Part shown: positions 49,183 to 63,100 of the stretch, in pieces
Numbering within the stretch: position 1 is the stretch's first letter
Layout: each line of letters starts with the position of its first letter
Assembly: GCA_003254885.1 (NCBI GenBank)
Contig: QANT01002211.1
Span: 1-64,000 of the forward strand
Source: Purshia tridentata
Taxonomy: Eukaryota > Streptophyta > Magnoliopsida > Rosales > Rosaceae
Direction of reading: 5' to 3'
Length of the DNA: 64,000 bases
The notes under the pieces: model-generated
Databases searched by the model: none
Seen by the model: the letters and a program-made list of their open reading frames with translations, nothing else
What the model was told of the DNA's origin: nothing
Translations under genes and position numbers: made by a program

Positions 49183-49939
49183 ATGGCGACCCATTCCGCG
49201 TTCCCCAGATCGGAGGATTTCGCGCCTCCAGAAAAAAAGCAGAGAACGGAGTCCGGCGACCGTGATAAAGATGTTAGGGAAGAAGAAGAAGATTACGACA
49301 GCGATCTTGATTATATACCTCATGAAGTATATGAGAAGTATATGAAATAGGTTGGGGATAGCGATGTGAGTGCTTCCTATTCACTTTATACTGATTATTT
49401 TTCAAAGATTTGTCTGTAATGTTTATGTATATGTTAGGGTTTTATGAACTTACAATCTTTATGGATGTCTTCTTGGACGAACAGGGTTTTGAGGTTGATT
49501 ACTTTCCTGAGGTAGCTTATAATATGTATTATCCAATTCAACCATTGGCACTGGCTGACTATACTAACGAAGTCATGCCATTTACAAAGTCAGCGATAAC
49601 GCATTTCAACGAGAAAGAGGTTGATTTTTTTATTGTTTTTTTCCAAGGAAATTCGTGTGCCTTCGCTGCTTTTTTCTCCTCTTTAGAATTTTTATTTGTG
49701 TGATGCTTAACATTTTATTGAACAATTAATTTGTGTAGGGTGCGAATATCCAGTTTCAGAAGCTTGTGAACATAACCCAATCGATGTGTGGTTGGGGTTA
49801 CAACTATTATATTACCTTTGAGGCAATGGATGCAGCTGACGATCAACTAAAACCTTTCAATCCAAAGTCTACTATGGAATAGAACGCCAAACTGTGGAGG
49901 TGGAGTTTTGTAGGCTGAAACCCCCACCCACCAAGCAAG
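49183..49939 (+). pseudogene. UPF0725-like pseudogene (second copy)
   Basis: Copy of the gene at 42111, with shared promoter, exon and intron sequence. The first exon frame opens with ATG at 49183 but hits TAG at 49348-49350, where the sister gene has CAG. The exon 2 copy (about 49485-49618) is intact and reads FEVDYFPEVAYNM onward. In the exon 3 copy (49738-49939) one A is missing in the GATCAA(A)CTAAAACC region, which shifts the frame; beyond it the family residues continue in another frame. Two independent lesions make a pseudogene likely. The third-exon donor AAG|gtaaat is kept. Confidence 0.85.
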
Positions 49940-52900
49940 GTAAATTAATTATTATATAGCTCATTTCAATTTCTTTCCATTCAATTTGTCAAAAGTTTTA
50001 TAATGCTTTACTCACTGACATGTAACTATAATTCACCCTAAAAACGAAATATTTGAAAGATATTGAAGTTATGTCTTGGTAGAATATGAAGAAAGATTAC
50101 TTGGTTTTGTTTTTCGAAAACATAGAAAAATTTTGCAGTTTTTCTTTGGCAAAATTATAGTTCAAGTAGCATGTGTAAACATTTTCCTTCTTGTTATCAT
50201 CATCAACAACAACAACAACCCAACAAACAATAACCAGGAGATGAACAAGTGTGTGAGCATGAAAGAGAGTTTACGCTACCAAAAATGAATCATAATTGCA
50301 ACATATAAAACCAGGCACATGTGTCAGTCTCAACTATTCTGTTTTGACTCCTATAGTTGCAACATAATCAGAATGTTTTGAATCTTAAGGAAAATGCCAC
50401 CACATCATTAGAAATTTAAGGAAGCTTTTGATGAAATGCCAATGCTATGAATTCAATTTGTATTCTGTGCTTTTTATTTATATGCCTCTAATATGTGAAT
50501 AATGTGCCACTCTCAAAAGATCAATAATGGATTTGGAATAAAAGAACCTAACTAATGATTTTAAAGCGTTACTGAGTTGCAGGACCAAAAAAATAAAGCA
50601 TGTCTAAGTTGAGAATTATCCTGTATTGTTATGTTGAGAATATAAGTTGTGTATGTAATGAGATGCATAGAACTTTTAACAAGATGAAACTGCTTTTACT
50701 TTTTCCCTATTTTTAAGGGATAGTTGCCACAAGAGGGTCATAGTCATGTGCTCATTGCTTACTTGTTTGTTGTTTTCCAAAAACTCTTACTCTGTACACC
50801 TTTTTCTCTCTAAAATTTCCTGTCTTTGTGTCTTGATCATCGAAAACCTTAAACACGGAGTGATAAATGTGGGTTCTTTTAATGGCTTGAATACTGACAA
50901 ACATTATTTTTTTAAAAACATTCCTTTACTGTTTACTAACAATCATTGTTTATATTTCTTGTTTACTCCGATCTCATGTTATTATTATTATTTTTTTATC
51001 AAACAAAGTTTGTCTAATAGAAGCATTACTTTAGCACTTGAATTTTTTCTTTTCTTTTCGTTTTCTTTGGGAGTGGGTATTCAATCTTCTGACTCCAAAA
51101 CACTTTTAGAGAGCCACCAAGTTTTCTCGTGTCATATGTTTTCTTCAAACCCTTGGATTTTGACATTTAAAAAAAAAAAATCCTTTTGAGATTGAGTGAA
51201 GCCCCGTTGTCATTTTCGTCCAAGAGTTGTGTCTCATTATGTGGTTAAATATTCATGCCTGGATCGATCTGCTTAGGTGAGGTTGGAGAAGGTCATAGGT
51301 TCAAATGTTATCATCAAAATAATATGTTACCTCATTTGATTTTTTGTGATTTATTCTCACATATTCCAAATTTAAGTTTTGGGAAACAAGAATAACAAAG
51401 ATATAAAATGTTTTATATTTTAAATAGATGTCAGTTGTGTGCTGTGCTTGCTTTTGGCACTAATGCTGGTTTGGATGATAATGACGACAACTATGAAGAT
51501 GATTCATTAGTCTTTTCTTGCACTTTTTGTCGCTTGATCTATTTACCATCTGATTTTTCGTACTAGCAGACCACTGAATGTGTCTATGCTGATCTTTTGG
51601 GCACATTACTTGACGGTTTGTTTACTTAAATAATTGCTCAGGGTTTTATTAATATTTAAGTTTTCACAACACACACTGATGCAGGCATGGAAAAAAGGTT
51701 TCTTTTTTCGGTAATATTTAGTTTTTGCAACTTTGGGAATTTGATATACAAGGCCCATGTAAATCATTTGTTTAATCAGGTCGTAGGTATAGGACTTTTT
51801 TTGTGCGGTGACCAAACTATAATGTTCTGAGATCTTTTTTCCCCTCAATTTTCAAGGGTAGTTATGTAATTTAACTATAGGTAAAATGTGATGGAGGAAA
51901 AAAAATGGTTGAGATCATTAATAAAATATTGAAATAGCCCAATGTAGGTACGTAACATTGTGATTGCTACTCTTGTTTGCAGGTGTTGAAGAAAAAAGTG
52001 GTTGATAACATTACTATTGATTGCAGGTGCTGAAGATTTCACATTGGTCATATGAAAAAGTGGTTTTATTTGACTCTGGAATCATAGGAATTAGAATGTT
52101 GAATTAGTGTTGTATGTGCTAAATGTTGCTTGTAAAACTCCTTTAAATTAAAACTATGTTTCTTGACAGCTTATATGGTATGTATTAATGTCTTACTAAA
52201 TTTTGCGCTGCGCTTCCATAGAGGGAGACGGGATACAAATTATACAATGGGGGTTGGGGGAAGTAATCAATTTGAAATTTATTACTTCATTACTGGTCCA
52301 ATGGATTATTGGAAACTAAACGAGGAAGTACTCCCTCTAAAACAAAAGTTTTATAATACTTTACGCACCGACAAGTAACTATAATTCACCCCAAAAACGA
52401 AATTTTTGAAGGACACTGAAATTATATTTTGGTAGTATATGAAGAAAGATTACTTGGTTTTGGTTTTTAAATACATAGAAAAATTTCACAGTTTTCCTTT
52501 GGAAAAATTTTCGTTCAAGTAGCATGTTTAAACATTTTTCTTCTTGTTATCATCATCAACCACCACCACCCAACCAAAAATAATCAGGAGATGAACAAGT
52601 GTGTGAGCATGAAAGAGATTTTACGCTACCAAATTAATGAATCATAATTGCAATATATAAAACCAGGCACTTGTGTCATCCTCAACTAGTCTGTTTTGAT
52701 TCTTATAATTGCAACATAATCAGAATGTTTTGAATCTTGATGAAAATGCCACTACATCATTAGAAAATAAAGCATGTTTAAGTTGAGAATTATCCTGTAT
52801 TGTTAAGTTGAGAATATAAGTTGTATATGTAATGAGATGCAAAGAATTTTGAACAAGATGAAATTGCTTTTACTTTTTCCGTATTTTTAAGGGATAGTTG

Positions 52901-53097
52901 CCACAAGAGGGTCATAGTCATGTGCTCATTGCTTACATGTTTGTTGCTTTCCAAAAACTCTTCCTCTGTACTCCTTTTTCTCTCTAAAAAAGTTTCCTGT
53001 CTTCGTGTCTAGATCATTGAAAATCTTAGACACTGAGTGATAAATGTGGGTACTTGGGTTATTTTAATGGTTTGAATACTGACAAACATTATTTCAA

Positions 53098-53460
53098 TGG
53101 TATAACATATTATTTGAAGTGTTCTCTTCAGCTCCAGACTTTGTTACACATGATACTCTACTTATGACAAGGTAACAAATTATATTTTCTGCTATGGAGC
53201 TCAAGGGATAATGTTTGTTCATTTTGATATATTTTCTTATATTTTTCTTTCTTCTTTTTCATTTTTAAGTAGAGCTCCAAGGAGAACCATTTTTTGTATG
53301 AAATTGTTGCAAATGGCCGTAATGGAATTGATGTGGACAAGTAAGTGACACTGCAAGGTTTTTTTTCTGAATTATTAAATTATTAATGGTACTACTCATT
53401 CGAACTTCGTCTTAATGCTTGTTTATGTAAACTTTTGTACTGGAATCTAATGTTATGAAA
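53098..53460 (+). pseudogene. VEN4 fragment (copy of exon 9 and flanking introns)
   Basis: Aligns with 56113-56560 of VEN4. The exon 8 copy has been deleted (the sequence runs from attatattttctg straight to ctatggagctcaaggg). The exon 9 copy at about 53273-53339 retains the EKRFLYEIVANGRNGIDVDK region with a substitution. Homology stops near gttatgaaaacctccc. It is preceded by UPF0725 intron sequence, the same join as in the 43.8-kb copy. Confidence 0.85.
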
Positions 53461-54330
53461 ACCTCCCAAGTTCCCTGGTTTCCAAAACCCCCTTTAGCCC
53501 ATTGGTCCATTTGCCTTTGTTAATGAGCACAAAATCAGTTCGCAGAGGCCTTTTTCCAATCTAGTTAATGTCAGCCTTCTCGACTGCCATTTCATAGGCC
53601 CAAAAAAATAAAAAGAGCACCAGCCACCACCCTAAAAGGTTAACATGTTAACATATCTGAAACAAATTTTGTTCCAGTAAATTTTTCCTGTGAGAAAAGA
53701 ATAAGAGATTCACATCAGATGCACGCAGATGACGTCAAATTAAGGGTTAAACAACAAAAAATCAATGACGTCCAAGAAAATATTTCATACGCACGCAGGT
53801 GCACATATTGGGAGGACGTATTAAATTCTTTTAAGATTTTATAACGACGACAATTTATTTAATTATAAGTGGTTGGTCCGCATTAATAAGAATTCTTATA
53901 ATCAGGCACGTTATATTTAAATTAAATCTCTGTCTTTTGACATTTCAAGAAATTCAAAAAATACATCTTGATTAAATAATTTTTTGAGAATTCTATTAGA
54001 AGACACGGAAAAGGTGTTCCAAGGATTACCTCAGTTTCTACATTTGGTATTTTCTATTTTATTTGAAGCTTTGAAACATTACAAATTTACAAGTAAAAAC
54101 CATGGGCCGATCCTGCGAAAGAGGCCCAAATTTTTAAAGGCCCAGAAAGTGAGTCCGTACAAATGCTTCGTTAGCAGACGAAGCAAAATGTACGAGCCCT
54201 AGAGTAAAAATTAAATTAAAGAAAAAGAATTAATAAACTGTGAATTTGGCGGCACGGCTTCTCTGAAACTGCAACTGCAACTGCAAACCCCCACAAAAAT
54301 TCCTTTTGTCTCTTCCCTTCTCATTTCGTC

Positions 54331-54340
54331 TTTATATATA
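54331..54340 (+). promoter_or_regulatory. TATA-like run of VEN4
   Basis: The tttatatata run lies about 210 bases before the ATG at 54546, followed by a pyrimidine-rich leader. The block immediately upstream (54102-54280) is the one duplicated at 48.7 kb. Confidence 0.4.
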
Positions 54341-54545
54341 CTTGGAAGTTGGAAGCAGTAATAATCTCTCTGTTTCTCTCATTTTATCCCCTCCTAATTT
54401 ATCGGATTTTAAATTGTAATTTTATCTCATATAGTGATTGCTATACGTTTCGCTCTTCACTTCACGCCTCTTTAAATCTGACCTTATTCTCTCGTTGCGT
54501 GCCTCTGTCTCTGCGATCCTTCACTACCAGTCCTCCACTACCAGC

Positions 54546-57500
54546 ATGGGGGCGTATAGCAACGACGGCGTTTTGTTGTCTCCGATGTACAGTTTCGGTT
54601 CTTCGCAAGACGTCCGACACTCTAAGCACGTCCGCGATAACGTCCATGGCAACATTTACCTCGACCCGGTGCTCTTTCTAATTTTGGCTTCTCATTCTCA
54701 TTGTGTTGAGCACTGCGAATTTTGAATATGTTTTTAATGTTTATTTGGATATAAATTGATTTTTATGATTTCATAAATAGGTAAGGAATATATTGACATT
54801 TGGCATTGTTATAAATGTTTTGGTTTTGGTAATTGATAAATGCTGAGAATAGTCATATTGAGTGATTTATTATTTACTGTGTTTTCTGTGGTTGCAGCTC
54901 TCTTTGAAGTTTATTGATACTGAGGAGTTTCAAAGGTGAGTTGAGTTTGTACATCTCTTTGTCAATGAAATGTATACTTTTGTATTAGTTCGACTGATCT
55001 TGTTTTGTCCTTGTTTGTCATGTAATTAAATTTTTCATCGCATTTTATTATTGCAGGCTTCGCGACCTCAAACAACTTGGTGAGTTTTTAATTTTCTATA
55101 AACTTCCATTTGAAATCTCTTTAATTATAAATTTTGAAGTAGTTAATGTCTGCAAATTTCTCTACCGGCACTTTTGTGAATATCCGAGGAATTGTGTATG
55201 TTGTGCCAAGTATGCACAATTCTAATGTGGATGTGGATTCCGAAATTTTGATTCAGATTTGATATGTTATAGTTGGACTTCTATTAAATACTTTGTTGGC
55301 TTTGTGTGATTGAAGTTTCATAGGTCATTAGGTTGAACTTGCAGTCTGCTTACGTGTCAAACTTTTAACATGTTTCAGGAGTGACACACATGGTTTATCC
55401 AGGTGCTGTACATTCCAGGTTTGAGCATTCGCTTGGTGTCTACTGGCTTGCTGGTGAAGCTGTTCAGAAGCTGAAAAACTATCAGGTATAAAGCTGTGCA
55501 GCCTGTGCTCTATATTCTTTAGTACTGATAACTACATAATGTCAAAAAATTTAGGATGGTCTTATAAATGCTTGCATCGCTGCAGGGTTTGGATCTTGGT
55601 ATTGACCGCTTTGATCTCCAGACAGTGAAAATTGCAGGTGATTATATTTTTGTTTTTAACATGCTGCCTCTAAATTGAGCCGTCTGATTAATTTTGTTCA
55701 TCTAAATTATAGGACTTTTGCATGATGTTGGCCATGGCCCTTTCAGTCACTTATTTGAACGTGAGTTTCTTCCCCAGGTTCGTAGTGGCTCCCATTGGTA
55801 CGTTTTACACCCTTAAATATAACAAATTTTCCTTTATATGCTTCTCTCTGGCATGTTTCCCGTCATTAAATGAAAGATGAGGAAGAAAAAAACCTGTAGT
55901 TGTAACTTATGCTTTGGAAATTTCTGTCCTCTTGGTTTTGCGCAAAATATCTATATATGATTTTTTTTTTTTCATATGAACTTTCTAGGTCTCATGAGGA
56001 TATGTCAGTGAAAATGGTTGACCACATTGTTGATCAGCATCATATTGAGATTGACCCTGAGATGGTTAAGAGAGTTAAGGTATGTAATAAAATGCCTAAG
56101 AGGAACTATCAATGGTGTAGTATATTATTTGAGGTTCTTGCTTCAGCTCCAGACTTTGTTATACATGATACTCTGCTTTTGACTAGGTAACAAATTAGAT
56201 TTTTTTGTTCCCATGGCTGATTTTTGTTTTCCCTTGGCAGGGGATGATACTTGCTAGCTCTGAATTTGCAATGGCAAAAGTAAGATGTTATGGAGCTCAA
56301 GGGATAATGTTTGTTCATTTTTATATATTTTCTTATATTTTTCTTTGTTCTTTTTAATTTTTAAGTAGAGCTCCAAGGAGAAGCGTTTTTTGTATGAAAT
56401 TGTTGCAAATGGCCGTAATGGAATTGATGTGGACAAGTAAGTGACACTTCAGGGGTTTTTTTTTTTCTGAATTATTAAATTATTAATGGTACTACTCTTT
56501 CGAACTTCGTCTTAATGCTTGTTTATGTAGCTTATTTACTGGAATCTAATGTTATGAATATATTAATGATCAACAGGTTTGATTACATTGTCCGTGACTC
56601 TCGAGCTTGTGGGCTGGGATCTAACTTTGAGTTTCAAAGGTTTTTATATGATCTTAAATTGACTTCATTTGTTATTGGTGCATTATAGTATTCTTGTATA
56701 AAGTGAATGAAAAAATAATGCATGGATGATTTTATAGCTTCATATATTTTTCCCTCTCGCAGATTGATGGAGACAATGCGGGTTTTGGATGATGAGATTT
56801 GCTATCGTGCCAAAGATTGTTAGTATTTTGTAATATCCAGTTATCAGATTACTATTTCGTTTTCGTTTTCTGCTGCTAACTGTTGCCTAATTTTCTAGAT
56901 CTTACTGTCCACAAGTTATTTTCCAGTCGGGCTGATTTGTATCGAACAGTTTATACACATCCAAAAGTGAAGGTATAAAAAGAAAGCTCTTCAGTCACAA
57001 TAGTTTTCTTCTGCATCCCAGTCATATCTTCTTTTCTTTTCATGGTTTATATTGTTTTTCCTCCATTTTCCTGTTTTATGGTCTGATTAGAATTCAAAAT
57101 GTTTCTATCTGACGGTGAGCTGTTTATTTAGGCCATTGAGCTTATGGTGGTTGATGCCCTAGTGAAAGCAAATGATTATCTACAAATTTCGTCTCACATT
57201 GAGGACCCCTCTGAATACTGGAAGGTTTCAGGAGCAATTTACTAAATTTTATTTCAAACATAGTTTATTGGCCTGATTCTTAGAATTCTATGCTTGAAAT
57301 CATTGAATTGCAGTTAGATGACACAATAATCAGAACTATTGAGACAGCTCCAAACGAAGAACTGAAGGAAGCTAGGGACATAATCTTGCGCATTAGGAGG
57401 AGAAATCTTTATCAGGTAAGTTTTGCTGATTACACCTATTCTTGACTCAAAGAAAAATCGTAGATTGTTAACTTATGGATCGCTTCTGTGGATTGATTTT

Positions 57501-58391
57501 GCTTGATGGCAGTTTTGCAATGAGTATGCTGTACCCAAGGATAAAGTGGAAAATTTCAAAAATGTCACTGCCCAAGATATTGTTTGTGCTCAGGTCCTAA
57601 CTTAAACTGTTACAACAGAATGGGTCCTTTCTATTTCGGTGGGTGTGTGTGTGTTTTTGCTAAACATTGTTTCCACTACTAATGCCATGTTACTTAGCAG
57701 AAAAATGGAGGAGTGATATTGAAAGAGGAGGATGTCGCTGTTAGCAATGTCAGGATTGATTTGACTCGTGGAATTCATAATCCTCTTGAAAGGTAATTGA
57801 GGATGTTCTTTAACATGCCATTTGTTCTACATTGTTGGTGCAACCATTATTATTCATTGAATAATTTTTTCCTTCTCTCTCTTTTTCATGCTTGTATCTC
57901 TTCCAGTATCAACTTTTTCAAGGTAAACCACTTAACCTCCTGTTGTTTTAATTTTTGTTGAGTTTTTTATGAAAGAACAAATAGTCATAGGGGGGGTGCA
58001 GGTAGATGAAATTGAAGGTCTTCTTTGTGTCACTAAAACAAGTTTGGTTTCTCTTTCAGGATTATGAGAGTGAGGAGAAATTCAGTATACGTGATGATCG
58101 CATCAGTCACTTGCTGCCCACATCATATCAAGATATGATAGTGAGGGTGTACTCCAAAAAGCCTGAACTGGTCTGTCAAGTTAAATGTTACCACAGTTTG
58201 ATCACCATTACACTTTTTATTTTTATTTTTCCCCTTTTTTAATTAACATTTTACGCAATACAATGTAACAGGTTGGAGCAATCTCAGATGCTTTTGAAAA
58301 TTTTCAGTTAAAGACATATGGGATCAAGGCCCAAGTACATGCAACACCAGAGAAAAAGAGACGCCGCGCCTTAGAGGCAGGCCTTGTTTAA
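54546..58391 (+). CDS. VEN4: VEN4/SAMHD1-like HD-domain dNTP triphosphohydrolase
   Basis: Nineteen exons: 54546-54668, 54898-54935, 55057-55079, 55379-55485, 55586-55637, 55713-55797, 55989-56079, 56241-56279, 56369-56436, 56577-56639, 56763-56818, 56899-56972, 57132-57224, 57314-57415, 57513-57593, 57701-57792, 57907-57922, 58060-58170 and 58272-58391. The total is 478 codons (477 aa). The HD metal site is complete: HSRFEHSLG upstream, LLHDVGHGPFSH with His118-Asp119, and the distal Asp in FDYIVRDSRACGLG. The N-terminal SAM domain of animal SAMHD1 is missing, as in plants. Family role: cleaving dNTPs to deoxynucleosides to balance dNTP pools; VENOSA4 mutants in Arabidopsis have reticulate leaves. 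Exon 17 is a 16-nt microexon, and the exon 16 acceptor is a tandem TAG-CAG pair. Truncated copies of the middle exons lie upstream in the window. No lesion in this copy. Confidence 0.95.
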
Positions 58392-60164
58392 ATGATTGTG
58401 TTCTCTACTTACCGATCAAGTTGGACATATTGTGTATAGGTGCTGGCCATTTCTCAACTGGAAATTATCCCACAAGCGCAATTGTTTTTTTGGGTACCAT
58501 ACAAGTCACGATTATGTATAATCGTAACATTATCGGCTATGATATGATATATTAGTGAAAGTGCTTTTGGACTTGGTAATGCTTCTAACAAGGTGTTAGT
58601 CGTTGTGAATGCTCTTTTTATTGACAAATATGTTCATGTCGGCATGAAATGAAGCCTTTGTTTCAATTTTTGTGAAATGTTGGTATCAATGGTATCTGTC
58701 TGCCATCTGGTAAAGAAGATAAATCTTGAGTTTTGGGAAGGACCTTTGAGTCTTTGACTGGCAGGCTGCTCAAATCACGGGCTCCTCTTCTCTAATCTCT
58801 GAGCCCTCTCTCCCCGTGAACCCCCCCTTGACTACATGACTAATGGCCTCTCCTTTTGATGCCCAATTAAGTCAAAAAGAGAAGGCCTTCACATGTATGT
58901 TGATGTTCTGTTCAACAGCAACAATCAGCTACTTGTTCATGGGAAAGGTAACTCTGAATTACAGTTTTGTTTTTACCTTTTACACTGATAACCATACAGG
59001 ACCCATAAAGTGGTTTTTTATATATGCATCTTTATTTAGTTGAGCATAATCTAAAAAATTTGGGCCAAAATTTTAATACTGGCCACCTGGAGGCTGAGAA
59101 TTGCTTTGCACCATTGCATTGCACAAAGCGTGGTCCTCCTGATACCCATGTAGCCTTACTTTATCACCTTTGGCTTCGGGGGGTCTCACACAAATTGAAC
59201 CAAATCCAACCTTCCCTATATGAACCATATGTTCCCAATCATGAAACCGAACATCCCCAGTTTGGCATAGGCAAGTACAACCTTGATGACCACTCAACCC
59301 AACCTCTCTTTTCTTCCACTCAACAATAACCCAATTCTTTAATCACAAAATCTTGGCCAACCCTAAACAAATTTGGGTGGCAATATTTTATTTTGGGAAT
59401 TGAGATTCCACACTCACACCTTGACCCTTTTGACCTTTTTGTATAAATGGAGAAACAGAATAAAGAAGTAAATGGTCGGATGCCGTTCGTGAATAATTAA
59501 GTTCCATTTAGTTGCTGAATATTAGCTGATATTTAATTGACGGCTGCATGTTCAAATTCCAGTTCGCAACATGTGGCTATTACATTTTTTTCTATCATTG
59601 GTTCAACCATGCATGACTAGATTAAATCCAATCCAATTTTAATCACTGACTACATCTTTGTATGGGTAAAACTGTTAAAAGTAATTTTATTGATGACAAA
59701 GTCACACACAACACAAGCGTGAGAAAAAACTCAAAAAGAAAAAGAAAAAAACGCACATTGACTGTGAATTCCATAAAGAAATAGGAGGCGAGAGAGAGGC
59801 TCAGTTTGTTTTCCATAAATCATAATCATAAATGAGAGAGAGAGAGATGAGAGACCGAGGTGGGTCAGAAACACACGTCGTCTTCAGGCAAAATCCATGT
59901 GCCCACATGGATGATAGTGAGAGAAACAGAGTAGTAGTACTGCTTGGTCTTGGTGACACCATTATAATCCCTCCCTCTTCCTCCTACCTCCTCTAACATT
60001 AATACAAGCACAAGCGCAACACAAGCAGAAACAGAGCTACATACAGTCATCGAACCAAGACCCACTGACCCACCACTCCAAACAGAGGCCTTTCCTCCTT
60101 GGCTTGGCCTTTTTTCACTTGGACGCCATAAGGGTCTGTCAGTTTTTGAAAATAGAGAGTGGAA
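58392..60164. other. spacer between VEN4 and the Raf-like kinase gene
   Basis: VEN4 3'UTR to about 58650, then sequence without recognised coding content. Open frames at 58843-59043 and 59024-59329 show no family features. From about 59780 the region becomes GA/CT-rich (agagagagag runs at 59786 and 59834), typical of a kinase-gene leader. No repeat family recognised. Confidence 0.45.
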
Positions 60165-63100
60165 ATGAAGGAGAAGAGCGAGAGTGGCGGAGGGTATGTC
60201 AGAGCGGATCAGATAGATCTGAAGAGCTTGGACGAGCAGCTTCAGAGGCACCTGAGCAGAGCATGGACTATGGAGAAGAACAAGAAGAGAGAGGAAGAGG
60301 AAGAAGCAGCATCAAGGCCCACTGCTACAAGGCAAGAGTGGGAGATTGATCCCTCCAAACTCATCGTCAAGGGTGCTATAGCTCGAGGCACGTTTGGGAC
60401 TGTTCACCGTGGCATTTATGATGGCCAAGACGTTGCTGGTATGCCCTTTTGCTCTCTGTTATGGAACTTGTTTTGGGGACACGGAGACATTTTGTTTGGG
60501 TTTCTGAGTGAGCCCATTTGGTGAAAAATGAAAATTAATACCCGTTTTTCAAAATTCGTTCTTTCCTGGAAAAACTCGTGCTTTTTCTACACACGTATAT
60601 ACATGCATATTTGAGACTTCTTCTTGAGGTGCCCCCAATACCAATGTCATGTGGTTTTCAATGCATATGATATTGGCTTGCGCTTGAAACATTTCAGGCA
60701 TGTTTGGCTAAAGTTGGAATTTCGTTTTTATTTTTCAAATTTTTACATGTATGAAATTTCTAAAAATATTAGCTCTTTGAAGTAATTTCTCTAGTTGGGG
60801 AAGAACTAGAATTCTCATTGGTTTTTGTCTCGAAATGAAATAGAAGCCCTTGCACTGGTGCTTTCTTAAGGAGCACCTGAAATTGATCATTTACCAGTCT
60901 CTGTCTTGATGGTTGAGGCTGGGTATTACTATTTCGTTCCATAGAACTTTCAGGCTTCTGTCCTCGTCAGACTTAGTGGAGTGAAAGGTTCTACTGCTTT
61001 TACTTCTGCTAGTTCCTCAAATTCTATCAATATTCTCCAACCTTCTTTCCTTAGCTACGAGTTGAACATAAGTATCAAGTTGAAGTGATGGGTTTCTTGA
61101 AGTCTTTGGAGGTTTTCTTCTTCTTGTTTTTTGGAAATTGTTCGTCGGCACTCTCACTTATGCCCTTTTGTTACTAATCGTAGTGTGACTTGTGAATTGT
61201 GATAGACCCTTGCAGATCTAGCCTCACAATGCCCGTGATTCACAGATGGGAGCAGTTGGCAGTTAAACTGTATTTAAGTGCACTTAAAAAAGATGAAAAA
61301 TTGAAAAAGAACCTTTTGTGTGTCTTTATTTATTATACGCATGAACTTATTTTACATCTCACTTTTTGGAGACAAAAAAGCTGGAGAATTTAAAGCAATT
61401 GCATAGAAATTGACTTAGACTACTTGCTAGCTACTTAACTGCCAAATGAATTTTCATCTTAATACCTCAACGAAACTGTCATTCAATGTAATTCTAGCTA
61501 GAAACACAACTGAATAGACCAAATGGATTATAGTGAAAGCCATAATTAGGTTTGGACCAATGGTAGATGCTTTATATGCTAATTGGGTCATGTTAAGTTT
61601 AATATTATGCTTTATATTTATTTATATTTTATGTGCAGGTTTAGCAATTGAGCTAATTTTTCTGTATTTGTGTTGATAACTTACCCTGAATCATAGAACT
61701 GTCTATTTGCTAACTCTTAGCTTTCCTTCCTTTTCCAATGCTCAGTTAAACTTCTAGATTGGGGAGAAGAGGGTCATAGATCAGATGCTGAAATAGCTTC
61801 ACTAAGAGCAGCTTTTACTCAAGAAGTTGCTGTCTGGCATAAGCTTGACCATCCTAATGTAACCAAGGTAACATTTCGTGTCTTCTACGAGCTTTCATGT
61901 AACTTTTAATTAATAAAGCATAAATGTATCATTCTTATAGGTTATCTTGAGTACTTCTTTTGTTTTTTTGGTATTTATCTCATTTAACCTCTTGGTTAGA
62001 CCTACATGTCAATAGCACTTACTGTAGTGTCGGAATTCAACATAAATACAAGATAGATGACACAGTGTTGACACAAAATTAACTTTGAAGTCAATGTCTT
62101 ATTGTTATATGAACTTGGATGCTTACGTTGACATTGTTTAGATTTTTCATGTCAAACCCTCATTTGCAGTTTATAGGGGCGACAATGGGGACCTCGGAGC
62201 TACACATACAAACAGACAATGGCCAAGTTGGCATGCCAAATAATGTTTGTTGTGTTGTTGTCGAATATTGTCCTGGGGGTGCACTGAAATCTTACCTCAT
62301 AAAGAACCGTAGAAGGAAGCTAGCTTTCAAAGTAGTAGTCCAACTGGCACTAGATCTTGCACGAGGGTCATATTCGCACACCCTATCTGTATTTATTTTG
62401 TTCTCCAGATCTTTTGATTTCTTTTAAAATTTTCTATTTCCAGAAATACATGCTAATTGTTATATATTGAACATGAGGATTGAACTGCTATCCTTTGTAT
62501 TTGTGTAGTTTGTGCTATCTTCATTCGATGAAGATTGTTCACAGAGATGTTAAAACAGAAAACATGCTTCTGGACAAAACACGAACTGTAAAAATAGCCG
62601 ACTTTGGGGTTGCACGTGTTGAAGCTTCAAATCCTAATGACATGACTGGCGAGACTGGAACCCTTGGTTACATGGCTCCAGAGGTATACACTTTGATAAT
62701 TTGAAGTCTGCTATGAACCTAATCTCTCTCTCTCTCTCTCTCTCAATAGAAGTTTCATTCCAAATAATGCCATGACATAGCTTAGTCTTGATCCCACTAT
62801 TTTGGCTGTCCCACGGTGGACAGCAAATCTATACATGAAACCAATATAATGGATGCATGTTTTAAGGCATTTTCTCATTGCATCTTTTGTCCATTCAATA
62901 GCTGCTTCTCTTGAGGTTCATGGCTCTTCATATGGTCCAAAAATGATTAGTTGTTTTATTTAGATTGATGTTGCTTGTTTCAGCTCTTGAACATTGGTGA
63001 TCAATGAGTTGCTTTGCAGATCATAAGATCATATTATAAAAAGGTTTCCTTCTATTTCCTCAATATTTCTGTATCTAACCATATCATCAATGACTTGGGA

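Larger units (their letters stand above)
49940..54545. other. duplicated intronic/VEN4 debris and VEN4 promoter
   Basis: 49940-50900 is the copy of UPF0725 intron 3 (compare 42853-43760). 50900-52330 is AT-rich and apparently unique, with one Pol III B-box-like phrase near 51300. 52335-53095 is a third copy of the UPF0725 intron 3 sequence. 53098-53460 is a VEN4 fragment. 53460-54545 is the upstream region and leader of VEN4, including the duplicated promoter block (54102-54280) and a TATA-like run at 54331-54340. No intact ORF is supported. Confidence 0.7.

Noticed and set aside
58843-59329. Two overlapping open frames after VEN4
   Set aside because: No family signature, no promoter-like context and no consistent splicing. 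Treated as chance frames.
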